Source of the DNA: Dactylorhiza incarnata
Taxonomy: Eukaryota > Streptophyta > Magnoliopsida > Asparagales > Orchidaceae
Length of the DNA stretch: 64,000 nucleotides
Direction: 5' to 3'
Assembly (NCBI GenBank): GCA_033032865.1
Contig: JAWHQI010000019.1
Span: 11,760,001-11,824,000 of the forward strand
The notes under the pieces: generated by a model
The model's input: the letters and a program-made list of their open reading frames with translations, nothing else
Databases searched by the model: none
Told to the model about the DNA's origin: nothing
Position numbers and translations under genes: made by a program
Shown here: in pieces, positions 33,426 to 45,934 of the stretch
Layout: every line of letters begins with the position of its first letter
How positions within the stretch are numbered: position 1 is the stretch's first letter

Positions 33426-36400
33426 TGTAATACCCCTTTTTTTTGCTTCACTACCGGGTCTTATGCCCAGAACCACCGCTTTACGGTGACACCAACACTC
33501 GGGAAGGTCGTCACTACAAAAAACCGATCCTGTCAGCCATATCGATCACAAAAGAAGAAAAGTGTATTTGAACATATAGAGAAGCTCAAGTCCACATCAT
33601 ATGAAATATAAAACCATAAGGGTAAATGTCCACAGATAATAACTGAATAAAAAGATAACAATAATAAAGGGCTCAAGCCCTGTACATCATGTCCTCACTA
33701 CAAGGTCACTCGCGGAAGCAAACTACTAATCACTCATTGATCCTGAAACTGGTGCTCCTATACTAGACTGGCCTACCTCCAACTACACCGGCCTCCGCTG
33801 GTGCTGCGTCTCCTGGTGCTGCTCCTTGATACCCTAAAATGATATGGTCCACCAACCGTTAGTCAAAAGACTAAGCCTTACGTTCCCCCACCCCTCCCCA
33901 GTGGCTCCTAGGCACCGTGCGGGAGGGATGAAGCGGAGGACAACAAGGGGTATAAAACAAAGCAGATGACGGCGGATCTAGTCTACAAGAAATGTCTACC
34001 ACCACACAGTGTATACATAAACGTAGAACAATAAGTATGATAGTAAAGTAAAGTGAAGTAAAGTAAGGCATAGTAATGTAAGAAAAGTAATCGTTGATTT
34101 ATAGGAATGCCCATACAGACCTATAGACCAAGGGGTCGTTTAGCAAGGCCTATTGTATAAAAAGACTCATAACCAATTTATACGATAGAGGTAGGGGGTT
34201 GAAATGCAATGCTTATGCTATGACATGCAGAGTTATGCAGTTTAATGCTATGTTCACACAAGTGCAACACACACACTTCGACTTTATGCGCACATACCTT
34301 TATTTCCCCCTTTTTGGAGCTAGCAAAACTCCCAGGATACTCCCATAGTGGCAACCAGAAGCGATGGGTTGGGCCTCACCCACCTCTAGGTTGGTATTCA
34401 CACTACCTAACCTAGACCTATCGTACGCCTCAACATGAACAACTGCGGAGCGCCTGCGTACTCTTACTGGCAGGACCACCACACTTTTCTTGGCTAAGTG
34501 CAAATCCATACTTGCCGAGTCAGCGTATTTACATCGGTGTGAACGACCGTCAATACTTAAGACCCACCACATTTAAGCACATGCAATTATGATTACTATA
34601 TATCTCCGAGCCATAAGCTCCCAGGGCTAACCTGCCCGTTACCATAACCTTCCGAGCCATCGGCTCGCCGGACTAACCTATCCGTACCTACAACCATCGA
34701 GCCTACTGCTCGTAGGGCCAAACCAACTAACCTCCCATAACCACGGGGTTTGGGTGTGTGTATTATTAAGACAATCTTACATAACAATTTATTCATACAG
34801 TTTAAGGTTAATCTTGGACTTCCCGAGGTCTACCCTGTGAGGGGCTCGCAGTGGTACTAGGAGCTATGATAGGATGACACCTCAAGGATCCGTTTCTCAA
34901 GATACTTAATGTTATTGGTAACTACCCATAAGAATACCCCTCTATCATTACACTTAGATTAACCCTAAATAATTTATGACTCCCTAAGGGAAAGACGACC
35001 CTTCATCAATTTTGGGCACAAACATGCCCTTAACTTTGGGCACACTCAACACATCACTCCTATTGTGGCCTCCAGTCTCTTCAACCAGACCAGGTACACC
35101 AAGTATCACCCATTTCTACCAAATGGTCTACAACATACTCAAGTTTTATAATTTTACTATATGCAGACCAACTGAGCTATATGAGGTGTATGAGAGGTGG
35201 TACTCACAATAATCATCCAAATGACCCAAGAATATTACTGGGGGTGTGTTATGACAATTATAACACCCTCTACAAAAATTCATAATTTTCCTACTTTATT
35301 TAGTATTTATTATAATTTCTCCAAAATCTGGGAAACTATAATTTTGTACATCAAGTATGATTTTCTGGCATGGTATTGCTCCACTAAAATTTGTATGACC
35401 ATGTAACAGTAAAATACCAGCCCCATATGAATTTCACCAATTTCCAGAAAGGTTTTGACCTCTAATTAAATTATTAAATAAATACTCAAAATCATAGATC
35501 AACAAAGGAAGTTCTAGAAATTACTATTAAAAAATTACAAGAAAATTTGCTGGTGTCCAAGATGGTCAGAAAAGTTCATTGCTTGAGTTCCATAATTTTC
35601 TATTTAGTGTTGACCATGTAATTTCATTATTTAAATAATCAAGCCTAAGGGCACTTTATGAAGGAAACCATATATATATATTGCTCCAAAAAATTATACC
35701 AAAATCTACAGATCACATTATTGCCATAAAAAGTCCTATCACCAAGTTTCATTATTTTTCAGAGACTAATAAACCCCTAATTAATTTTTCTCAAATATAG
35801 TTCACATAAAGGGTTTGTGAATGAAGTGCCATATAGATCATCCTAAAAATCACAACAAAATTATCAGGGAACATTAACACTAACACAAACTAACTAGCAA
35901 AGTTTCATAATCATCCTATGTTATATGAACATGTAATTCCTTCTTGTAAGGAAGATCCCTAAAGGATTCTTAATTAAATCAGAGGGAATAAAAGTCTCCA
36001 AAAATTCCAAATAAATTTCCTAGGGCTTGAAACCACCCTAGGAACCTCTCTACCAAATTTCAAGTCAATCCAAGGAGTAATCAGCCTAGGTAATTCTATG
36101 GGTTCAATATATAACCCTAAGGTTTGAACTAGGGATCTAGGGCACATCTACTCCAAATCACCCCAATTCTTGGGTGGAGGTGTTTTCTGTGATATTATGA
36201 GGCCAAGGTCTCACATCATTTTGATGAGATTTGATCACTTAACCCAACAAGTGCACTTTTGAACTAAAACCCCTTAGTTTGACCAAACTTGGGTTAGTTA
36301 AATACCCAACCAAATCAATCCCAAATGGGATTAGATTTTTACCAGAGCCATAACATGACCCTAAGGACCACCCACAAAAATTTTGAAGGGTCTGGATGTC

Positions 36401-36641
36401 ATTAGACTCTGAAATTAATTTATATATGAATTATTAGATGTTTACAAAAACTTTAGAAAAAGTTTATCCAAAAATTCTCTTTTTTGAATAAGATTAGGGG
36501 GTAGGTATAATTAGACTATGCTCCAAATTTCAGAACATTTGGATGGTTGGTTTAGTGGGGCCCCCAAATCAAGCTCTGGTCAACCCTTTGTACATGTTGC
36601 ACAATTTTAAGTGCTGTGGCCAGACCACTGATCCAAATGAT
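33426..36641. other. Gypsy-type LTR-like stretch, unclassified
   Basis: It starts TGTAATACCCC next to the broken S1b LTR. A second terminus-like sequence, GGGGTGTGTTATGACA, lies at 35241-35256, followed by ATAACACCCTC. Such TGTAAYACCCC and GGGTGTTA edges are common in plant gypsy LTRs. There is no coding frame with recognisable motifs and no matching target duplication. It may be one long LTR or two fragments; 35257-36641 is AT-rich noncoding DNA with nothing else I can name. Orientation is uncertain. Confidence 0.5.
34608..34711. repeat. Three tandem 45-46 bp units, each with a GAGC...GCTC stem-loop
   Basis: Stems are GAGC/GCTC (34608-34620), GAGCC/GGCTC (34654-34666) and GAGC/GCTC (34699-34711). 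The loops differ and the spacer is constant, close to CGGGCTAACCTGCCCGT. The design is the same as in the Sirevirus-type LTRs of this window. Confidence 0.75.
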
Positions 36642-38126
36642 TGTTGGATCTTGAGGCGCCCTTAGAGGGGGGGGGGGTGAATAAGGGTTTTAAAAATTTT
36701 AAACTTTTATAGAACACTTTTGATATTTTGGTCGAAGTAAGTTAAATCAAAAGTAAAGAGATAATGAAATTAGAAATGAAATCAATTTTATTAAACAAGA
36801 AAAGACATGATTATCATTTATAAAATTGATTACAAAATCTGATTTCTATGATGCTAGAAATCGAAGCGAATAATAAGAAAACTCTTTTTTATTTTCTATA
36901 CCGACTCGTATCCCCACGAACCGGTTGACTTTAGCCGATCTCTCCCCAGATACGTCCTCAAGCCGCTCTAGCCAATCTATCACCAGAAAGGCTTCGAGCA
37001 CCCCCTAAATCTACTCCCTAGACCCAGTCGCCAACATGAGGCGAATTCCTCCCTAAGTCCTACCTAGACCTAGTCGCCAACACGAGGCAAATTCACGAAC
37101 CGATTACAAAGATAAAAATAAAAGACAAATACAAAAGATAAATATAAAACTCCCTATGAGGTAATCTGAAGGAGATGTCGAAGAATCGTTGAAGATCATT
37201 GAAGTCCAAGTGTGCACTCTTCGCGTTGAGTTAGCGTATTGATCCAAGCCTCCTTTGATTCCTCCTTTTGAAATATGAGCGGGAGATGTGTTGGTCTGGA
37301 AATACGGCCCTCACAAAGTTTCTGAAGTGCTGGAATAGGGCTCTTGGCAATCAGTAGTCAGAGACATCGAAATCATCCAATTTATAGACTTTGATCTAAC
37401 GCCAGCGTTAAGTGCTAATACTGGGTGTTGACCATGTATAACAGCATATTGATGGCTCGGATCTTCAGAAGAGGAAGGAGATTCTGCACTTTAGGAAATG
37501 TTTTATTTTAGGCAATACTAACGCAGGCGTTAAGGCTAACGCAGGCGTTAAGGCTAACGCGGGCGTTGGGCAAATCATTCCTAAAGTTCCCCCTGCAATC
37601 ACGGTTGCTTTCTCCTTGCCAAATTCGTCGAACGAATAGCGCCCAGTGTTAAGACCTAATGTATGGCATTGAGTTTCTTTCTCCTTCTAATCAGCTGACA
37701 TGCCATTTCATCGAACTGCATCTCATTTCGTCAAATGACATCTTATTTCGTCGAATGGCCTCTCATTTCGTCGAACGCAATTTCGTCGAACGGCCTCTCA
37801 TTTCGTCGAACTCCATTTCATTTCGTCGAACGCAATTTCATCAAACGACATCTCATTTTGTCAAACGCATCTCATTTCGTCGAACTCCATTTCATCGAAC
37901 GACATCTCATTTTGTCGAACGCTAGCGCCAAGCGTTAAGACCTAACGCCTGGCGTTAGACAACTTTCAATCCTTCTGCTTGTGGTTAGTGTCAGACCATT
38001 GTTGCAGCAACCTGGTGTCATATCTGTCCAAACCTGCATGCTAAAAACACAATGACAAACAAGATAAAATACAAGTAGGATTTGTTATTCTCAAATCAAA
38101 GGAATGCGGAAAACCATGTTCCAACA
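36642..38126 (-). repeat. 3' LTR of S3
   Basis: Termini TGTTGGATC and TTCCAACA form the inverted repeat TGTTGGA/TCCAACA. A G run of 12 (36667-36678) is followed by TGAATAAGG. Stem-loops such as TCGCC...GGCGA (37028-37044) lie at about 36900-37100. Palindromes CTAACGC...GCGTTAG occur at 37390-37570 and 37920-37970, and an array of TTCGTCGAA lies at 37625-37925. Confidence 0.88.
37625..37925. repeat. Array of TTCGTCGAA palindromes in the S3 LTR
   Basis: About a dozen copies of the odd-length palindrome TTCGTCGAA or one-base variants (TTCATCGAA, TTTGTCGAA), mostly preceded by CATTTC or CTCATT and spaced 15-30 bases. The variants are mainly C-to-T or G-to-A changes at the CpGs. Confidence 0.85.
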
Positions 38127-38140
38127 ATCTCCCCCTTTTG
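38127..38140 (-). other. Polypurine tract of S3, with extra upstream copies
   Basis: The minus strand reads CAAAAGGGGGAGAT before the LTR. Further AGGGGGAGCA-type tracts lie at about 38266-38380. Multiple polypurine tracts are described for Sireviruses. Confidence 0.85.
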
Positions 38141-41087
38141 ATAATAACAAATCCAATAGAGATAAATCAGATTCATAGATAAAGAATTTGTGTTTTTATA
38201 AAGATATATGGCACTAAGCAATTATAAGATAATGATAAGAATAATAGATCATTTAATAGTGCTCCCCCTACAAAAGTGCTCCCCCTTTGTGTATGCACCC
38301 ATAGACTAGATTCATGCTCCCCCTTAATCTAGTGAATCCTACTCCATTAATCATTACGATTTATCATTTTATTCTCCCCCTTTGTTATTAGCAAAAGAGG
38401 GTGGAGTGAAACAAAACTAGAATAACGAAGACAAAAGTTGGGACATAACTAAGAGATGATTAAGAGTTTTGTGTAAACAAAAAGTAAGTCATGATCGAGC
38501 TAAGGGAGAGAGTAGCACAACGAAAAAAATATATGATAAGCATGAAAGATCATCATTCAAAGATTATACCAAAGGAATGTAATCATTTGCTTTTTAAATT
38601 TATTTTAAGAGTGATAATACTTGTTAAGATAGATGCAATTTTGTTTGATAAAGCACAAGTGAAAACAAAATGTAAAAATAAGCATGAGAACACATGATAT
38701 AAGGATACATGATCAAATAGAGAAATGTGGAAAACAAAAACAAAACAAATAAGAGTAGTATTTTTGTTATAGTTTGACCATTCTAACAATATGTCTAGAC
38801 TCTTCACATTTGAGCATTTTAACTTTGAAAATTTTCATAACTAATAAGCAAGCATGATTTAGCATATTCAAGAAGATAATAGCTACAATGTAACCAATTC
38901 GTATTTCAAGTAAAGAAAACATTGTAGAAATCATGCAATGCAATCTAGTGCCTTTACTTAGGTTTTTAGAGAATTATGTAATGTTTGCATTAGGATCCAA
39001 TTCTCATGAGTGGAATCTTTATGAAAAACAATGATGTGTGCATCAGGTGTTTTAATAAAAGTATACAAGTGAAATAATCAAAACACATGACATATATAAT
39101 GAAATAGTGACAACAATATTAAGGATGCAATCTTATAATTACTTTTACACATCAAATCTAGAATAAAGTTTCAAGGCACAAATAATGAGTACAAAAACCA
39201 AGGTGCTTCGCCCACACAATGCTCATTAAGACTTATCAGGGAGCGAAGTATTGCTTGGGGGATCACATAAGTAATTTTATTGATTTTTATTTTTAGTGAT
39301 CCGGTGTACAAATAGAAGTGATAAAAAATGAATGTGTTTGCACAAGACACTTTACAATTCTTTCCAAGGCGCTCAACCTCACAATGCTCATTAAGACTTA
39401 TCAGGAGGGTGAGTAGTGCTTGGTTGAGTTATCTTTGGCATTTTATTTCATATTATTGTAATAGCGGGCCAAAGGTCTCTGAATTCACTTATTGTTGCAA
39501 ACACTAATAATATTGAAATAACACTTCTATGTGTGCAATTAATTTATTATTTGAATGAAGGTGTAGGTAATTTAGACATACAACTTAACATGTTAAGACT
39601 ATTACACTACACAATCATGCAATACTAAGATTATGAGCACATGTAGATTACCAAAATAGTGAGTGAATGAATCATTGATTAGCATAAAACATTACTCATG
39701 CTTAGAGGCATGCTAGGCAATCATACACAATTTTCTATAGACTATTTCATTGCACATAATCAGATTAAGGTCAAGGCATGATGAAAATAATGTTTAGAAA
39801 ATTTGAAATTAAAATTAGACATTGAAGCAAATCCTTGTGAGCATGCTAAAATCAATTTTGACTCATTGTAAATGAAATAACAAAGATGTATGCTCTTGTG
39901 AAGCCTTATAGTCAAACCATAATTTTGTAACGAGTTAAAGAAAAATAAATAACAAAAACATATTTTTGATCATTTTGAATTATTTGAATTTTTTGTATTT
40001 TGGAATAAAACAACAAAATTAATAACAAAATTATTTGAAATTAGACAAAATAAACTGAGAAAAATCATTAGAAAAATATTAGAAATAGTGTAGAGAAAAC
40101 ATAATTTCGATCTAGAAAAAAAGGCTAACGCCTGGCGTTAACTAGTTAACTCCGAGACAGTATGCTGTTTTTGAGATTTTTTGAAAAACTTTTCTTTGGC
40201 ATAGATAGTATGTATATAGACCTTCTTAGTGTAGGAATATCAGAGAAGTTGGAAATGATTAGAAGGCTATTTAAGGCATGTTTTATTTATTCAAAAATGG
40301 TTTTTATATTTTTATTTGGTTTTCAAATATTTGTGTTTTACAAGATCATTAGAGCTCAAAAATGATAAGATATGCAAAACACAAAATAAGCATGTTTGAT
40401 CAAACCAAGAATGCATGAATAATATAATCATAAAGAGTGTATGCAATATGTATATGATATATGTATGTCCTAGATTATAATTCCCTAACTATATGTCTAC
40501 ACACTAGCCCCGTACTAAGTGACGGATGGGCATGAGGAGCTGCACATATGCCGTAGGATGGGGTGTTAATCCCATATGCACACACTAGAGAACGTTCAAC
40601 CTAGCACTCTTTCCCCCAGTGCCTCGCAAAGCCCCACTAGAACCCTCCCTGGTTAAGGACAAGACATGACTTAGAGGTTAGGTCTTCTAATGCATACAAT
40701 CCCACGCCCTCGCTATTGTGAGACACATAATGTGGGAGAATGATCATGGATTTCCTAAGCATTTTGTACTATGGAAACAATTTAAAGTCACAAAGTTATT
40801 TTATCTTTCAAATTTTCTACTTTAAGATGGATTCATTATGGCATTATTGATAACTAGCATGAAAGATAATATTTCTTAGTTGATAATGCTAGTATGATGA
40901 GTTCATATTATGCCATAAGAATAGTGCATGTCTTTTAAATTGATAGAAATTCACTTTGTAGACCACTTTGTAGACCTAGAATTAAGTGATGATTTGATTA
41001 GACGTTATTGATATCAAGGTGGGTTCTAGGGCTACATGGAGATGAGATACATGCACATGTATTAACTAATTCATTCATATAATGATA
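38141..41087 (-). other. S3 noncoding internal region
   Basis: AT-rich, without a convincing coding frame on either strand. It holds the repeated polypurine tracts, a 27-base direct repeat (CACAATGCTCATTAAGACTT at about 39216 and 39382, extended a little), one CTAACGCCTGGCGTTA palindrome near 40123, and a GC-richer patch at 40495-40740 I cannot identify. It ends at the TGATA target site of G. Confidence 0.6.
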
Positions 41088-42370
41088 TGATGGCGACGAC
41101 GCCCCGCCATATGTTCGTGGCCAGTTCCTTGACGACGCCGACTCGACGAATTACTTTGATTGCTGCCGCAACACTACATTTGAAGAATCTGACGGATGAT
41201 GCCGCAACAACAATCATGGTGTACGCCATCGCCGCGACAACTATTTTGAAGAACGTCATCGCCGCACCATCACGATGAACACCATCGTCGTTACAACCTT
41301 CGTCCGCGGCGCAAGATTATTAATTAATAATTATTTTTATTATAATTATTAATTAAAACTTTACCAAGCTTTGTCTTTTATTTTGGACTTTGTTTATGTC
41401 CATGTTTTATTTTAACTTTGGATTGCGTTTAGCCATGCTCGTGTTTTATTTTCATTTCGGACTGCGTTTAGCCATGTTTGTTGGCTAGCCTATAAAAGGC
41501 TATCGTGTATTAGAGTTTGATCGATTATTGAATGAATGAAATTTGAAAACCTAAATTTTCCCTCTTGAGACCTCTCTTCTCCTAGCCGTCCCCTCTCTCC
41601 TTTTCCCTCTTAGAAATTCGGCCCTCCCCCTTCTTGGCCGCCCCTCTCCCTATTCTCCTCCATCTTGGCCGACGGACACCCTCCTCCTCTTCCCCCCTCC
41701 TAGGCAAGTTTCGGCCTCCTCCCTTCTCCCTCTCCTTGTCTTCCTCCTCTTGGGAAGTTTCGGCCAAGGTGAAGAAAGAAGAAGAAAGGGTCGTGGTTTC
41801 GTGGAATCAAATCCGGCGTGAAGCATCCAAGGCGAACGAGTTTCTCTCCATTCGACGCGGCTCCGGTGGAACCGTTGAAGAACGATTTGGGCGAGTGCAT
41901 GCTTGAGGATAATCCCATCTCAAGCGGGGTAATGAAATTTCTACTCGTGAGATCTTCCCTCTTGTTAATTTCTTGTGGTGGTTAATTTTGGCGTGATCTT
42001 CGAATCACTTGGATAATCGTGGCTTTCTTCGATTGATTTGTGCGATCTTTTTATTTCTTTTAATTTTCAAAGAGGATTGGCGAACCTCAACTTTTTGTTG
42101 GGAGAGATTTACCCTTTTTGAATCGTGATTTTTGGTAGATCTCTTTTGGTACAACTCAAGCTCGTTCGGACCGGGTGGGTCCTTTTAGTCGAGAAGAATA
42201 TTGGTATATAGCCATCTATTCAACCTCTAACGGCATGACTACCCGTACGTTAGCATCTAATTTCTAATTATTGTGTTGCGAGTATTTTTGTACGAACGTA
42301 AATTTGGGAGCGTTGAGAGGGAACGCGTGTTTGTTTGTGGCGATCGTGTCGGAGAGCGTAGCCTACATCA
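41088..42370 (+). repeat. 5' LTR of G
   Basis: It starts TGATGGCGACGACGCC and ends GCCTACATCA. CG-rich triplets lie in the first 250 bases, then an AT-rich block. A TATA box is inside TAGCCTATAAAAGGCTA (41486-41502). C/T-rich leader sequence follows. Proline-rich frames here (41634-41906 and its reverse) are products of composition, not genes. Confidence 0.93.
41491..41498 (+). promoter_or_regulatory. TATA box in the LTR of G
   Basis: TATAAAAG, centred in a short palindrome. It is repeated in the 3' LTR at 45551-45558. Confidence 0.75.
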
Positions 42371-42372
42371 AT

Positions 42373-42385
42373 TTTGCATTAGAGC
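42373..42385 (+). other. Primer-binding-like site of G
   Basis: TTTGCATTAGAGC, followed by GAGGTTC, resembles TTGGTATCAGAGC with several changes. It sits two bases inside the LTR end, which supports that boundary. Confidence 0.6.
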
Positions 42386-42469
42386 GAGGTTCGTGTCAAT
42401 TTCTTAATTGACGCATTCCTAAAATTTTCTTAGAACGCCGGCACACACAATTTAAAATTTCAAAATTTT

Positions 42470-42930
42470 TAATTTCTGGTCTGCGAATAGCGGCCTAAAA
42501 AATTTATTTCTAATTTCTGGTCTGCGAATAGCGGCCATAAAATTTTTATTTTTTAGCGAAAATTAAAAACAACAATTTTTGCAAATCTGCGTACTATTTT
42601 CTACAGGAAAATAAAAAAAAATTTAAATTCTGGAAAGTCAAATTCAAATTTTTGAAATTCAAATTCAATTTTTTGAAATTCAAATTTTTAAAATTCAAAT
42701 CCAAAATTCAAAATTCAAATTTTTAAAATTCAAATTCAAATTCAAAATTCAAAATTTTGAACTTCAAATTCAAAATTCAAAATTTTGATTTTCACATTCA
42801 AAATTCAAAATTTTGAATTTCAAATTCAAATTTTTGAAATTTAAAATTCAAAATTTTGAAATTCAAATATTTCTGGAAATTTAAATATTTCTGAAAATTC
42901 AATTTTTTCTGGAATTTCAAAAAATTTCTC
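42470..42930. repeat. AT-rich leader of G made of AAATTCAAA/TTTGAATTT words
   Basis: Two 25-base copies of a sequence containing CTGGTCTGCGAATAGCGGCC lie 38 bases apart at about 42474-42537. After that, roughly 300 bases consist of AAATTC, AAATTT and TTTGAA words in both directions, which can fold back on itself. No coding frame. Confidence 0.8.
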
Positions 42931-42990
42931 CTTATAAAATCATCTTTGATAAATCTGTCTAGTTTAGATTCAAAAATTTTCTATCATTGC

Positions 42991-44241
42991 ATGTCCACTA
43001 GTTCTGTTCCCGAGTACACACCTACTCACTCTGATATGGCTCAAGACGTTTATGTTTCCTGCTTAGATTATTTGTATGCTAAAGTTATGGCTAATCACAC
43101 CCCAACTTCGTCTATATGCCATAGGAAAACTAACCGTCCACGCACTTTTCCTCACACAAGAAAACAGACACCCACTTATGATGGTTATGGGAATCCACAA
43201 ATTTTTCAAGATTGGCTTAAGGGAATGGAATATTATTTTGATTGTCACGATTGGGATGACCACCACAAGGTTGTCATAGCTCGGGATAGGTTATATGGTC
43301 AAGCCCGGGTGTTTTGGCTAAATGAAGAGCGACGTGTGGGTAATTATCAATATGCCTGGCCGCACATGAGTAGCCTTCTCACTTCTCAATATGACCCAGA
43401 CTACCACCGTACTACTAGCACAAAGTCCGCGAGTGCGTACAACTCCAAGCCCGTGTGTGGGTATAGCACCACAACTGTGAGCGAGTATAATTACGGCACT
43501 AGACTCCTATCTTCTTATAGGAGTGACCATATGCCTCAGGCAAGTTCCTTTCCCCACAAATGTAGGACTATCCAAAGTGTGCCTACTTCCACCTTTAGGG
43601 AAAATAAGCAGTTTATGCCCTATGTTTCAGACTCGATAGATGTTACTGTTAGGGATGTCATGAGCCCGCGTGGTGAGAGTATTCCGGATAGTGAGGGCCA
43701 TCCCATAATTTTTACACACAATGCGTCGGGAATGTCTCCTCCCGAACTTCCTAATCTAGTTTTTAAATCTTTTGACAATACTGAGTTTGTGCCCTTGACT
43801 GAGCCTACCGCTGAGCGCGATGTCGTTATTACAGAAGATCTTAGCGACGATGAGGACTTTGGTTACCCTAGTGATATGGAAGAGGACCTCCCCTCTGATC
43901 CAGTTTTAGAATTGACTGATGATTCTGATTTGGAGGACGTACCTAGTACATTGGAAGAGTTAGATAGCGAGGGAATGATACTTTTGGATGACCTAAATGG
44001 TGCGAACCCAGAGGAACTTGTTTTGAGGTTGCCACTGTTACAGGAAAATCAATACGATTTAAATTTTATCCCGGATTCGATTTATGCGATTTCACCAACC
44101 CTCCCTCCTGAACCTTTGACGCGATTAGCGGATTATAATTTTGGACACGAACTTGTTATAACTAATCTGCGGTGTTGTGTGATTCTGATGGATGCTTGTC
44201 ATGTGTTGTTTGGACGTCCATGTTTTATGATCATAATGTGA
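42991..44241 (+). pseudogene. G gag with protease end
   Basis: The ATG at 42991 is chosen because the longer frame begins with a TTG. Residues about 60-140 are a Retrotrans_gag domain (GNPQIFQDWLKGMEYYF, VVIARDRLYGQARVFW, DPDYHR). A long acidic linker follows. The end, VILMDACHVLFGRPCF, is the C-terminal part of gypsy retropepsin (normally LLGRPW). The catalytic DSG region is not seen. The frame stops at 44241, while the expected continuation (YDHNVTIFGKANIYE) is in another frame, so there is a frameshift near 44225. Confidence 0.85.
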
Positions 44242-45200
44242 CAATTTTTGGAAAAGCTAATATTTATGAGTCAAATTTTAATGGCAAGCAAATCGTTTTG
44301 AAAACCGTGCTAAGTTTGATGGAGAATAGAGAGATTGTTCGTGAATCATTCCTTGTTGGTAATAAGACCAATATGTTAGTTGAGAAAACACTTTGTTTGT
44401 CACGTTTACACGTTCGCATTCACAAGATAATTAAACACTATCTCACATGCCAACTCGTTGATAACAATCCGCCAAATCATTTTGCCGGTTTTGCACCGCC
44501 TGTAATCGTGCATGGATATAAGGCACCAGTGCCACTTGACTTGATTCTGTTACCTCCATCATATAAGTCAAGTCAATTTGCACAAGACTTTGCCTCTCAT
44601 GTTCATAATTTACATAAGCACATTAAGGACGCGTCAACTACACAATACACATCTTATCAATCTCATGCTAACGTACATAAGGGAGCGTCTCACTTGAAAG
44701 TTGACGATTTAGTTATGGTGCGTCTCATACCTAAACGGTTTCCTTCGGGCACCATAAAAAAGTTGGCAAATCGGCAAGCGGGTCCATTTCAAATTTTAAA
44801 AAAATTAGGAGAAAACGCTTTTCTTTTGGAGTTACCCACTGATTGGGGAATCTTCCCTATTTTCAATGTTTTGGATTTAACGCCATATATTTCTCCACCA
44901 CTTGAATTAACCGACTGTCCGTTTGGCTCCACTACATTTTCAAATGGGTTGGGGGGTGAGCTTGTGCATGTATCGATCTCTTCATTGGTCTCCATTGGAG
45001 GTGCGTCGAATGTTGATGATGAAACTTTTTCTCCTTATTTGCCTAACGCATTTCCAAGGGTTCCGCAGACCTTTGCTTTGTCTGACAGGTGTTTGTTGAT
45101 GGCCCACTCATCGGTGATGAGTGATTTTGAGTGGGGGAGGATTGATGGCGAGGACGCCCTGCCATATGTTCGTGTCCAGTTCCTTGACGACGCCGACTAG
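44226..45200 (+). pseudogene. G integrase C-terminal part with GPY/F module
   Basis: After the frameshift the frame reads NGKQIVLKTVLSLMENRE (protease-RT boundary) and then jumps to VHGYKAPVPLDLILLP, typical of the end of gypsy integrase. VDDLVMVRLIPKRFPSGT and RQAGPFQILKKLGENAF...FNVLDLTPY form the GPY/F module. No chromodomain is recognisable. The stop at 45200 lies inside the 3' LTR. RT, RNase H and the integrase catalytic core are deleted between about 44400 and 44480. Confidence 0.87.
45131..45142 (+). other. Polypurine tract of G
   Basis: GTGGGGGAGGAT directly before the 3' LTR start TGATGGCG. Confidence 0.9.
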
Positions 45201-45644
45201 ACGAATTACTTTGATCGATGCCGCAACACTACATTTGAAGACTCTGACGGACGATGCCGCAACAACAATCATGGTATACTCCATCGCCGCGACAACCATT
45301 TTGAAGAACGCCATCGCCGCACCGTCACGACGAACACCATCATCGTTACAACATTCGCCGAGGCGCAAGATTATTAATTATTAATTATAATTATTTTTAT
45401 TATAATTATTAATTAAAACTTTACCAAGCTTTGTCTTTTATTTTGGACTTTGTTTATGTCCATGTTTTATTTTAACTTTGGACTGCGTTTAGCCATACTC
45501 ATGTTTTATTTTCATTTCGGACTGCGTTTAGCCATGTTTGTTGGCTAGCCTATAAAAGGCTATCTTGTATTAGAGTTTGATCAATTATTGAATGAATGAA
45601 ATTTGAAACCCTAAATTTTCCCTCTTGAAACCTCTCTTCTCCTA
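45143..45644 (+). repeat. 3' LTR of G, left part
   Basis: It aligns with 41088-41584, including the TATA box. It is broken at 45644 by element T with target copy TCCTA (45640-45644). Confidence 0.95.
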
Positions 45645-45678
45645 TGTTGTTTATGGGGTGTCTACTTTATCACCTAAA

Positions 45679-45725
<47 letters not shown>
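45679..45725. repeat. Poly-G tract, 47 bases, at the LTR edge
   Basis: The same position is 14 bases in LTR2 (49056-49069) and 14 in LTR3 (54229-54242), always followed by TGAATAGG. On the element's sense strand this is CCTATTCACCCC, a conserved LTR-end motif. Confidence 0.9.
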
Positions 45726-45726
<1 letters not shown>

Positions 45727-45934
45727 GAATAGGTTTTTCAAATTTATTTCTTCCTCTTTATGATGTTGTTGGTTTCTGATTAACGGATCTATAAAATAAA
45801 GAGCAAAACACAGAAAGCACACAACGATCTATGGAGGTTCCTCAAGATAGGGTGTCTTGAGTAGTCCTCTCTCCCTCTACGCCTACCCAGCAGTGTGCTA
45901 GGCTCGGCAAACTCCGCCAAAAGCTTCAGGCCCT

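Noticed and set aside
33426..35256. Complete solo LTR with target duplication
   Set aside because: Termini look LTR-like, but the flanking five bases (ACTGA and ATTAT) do not match, so only an LTR-like call is kept.
40495..40740. Possible tRNA or structured RNA in a GC-richer patch
   Set aside because: No cloverleaf, A box or B box could be made out.
41582..41918. Proline- and arginine-rich ORFs on both strands
   Set aside because: They lie inside the LTR of G, recur in its 3' LTR (55803-56135), and reflect C/T-rich composition.
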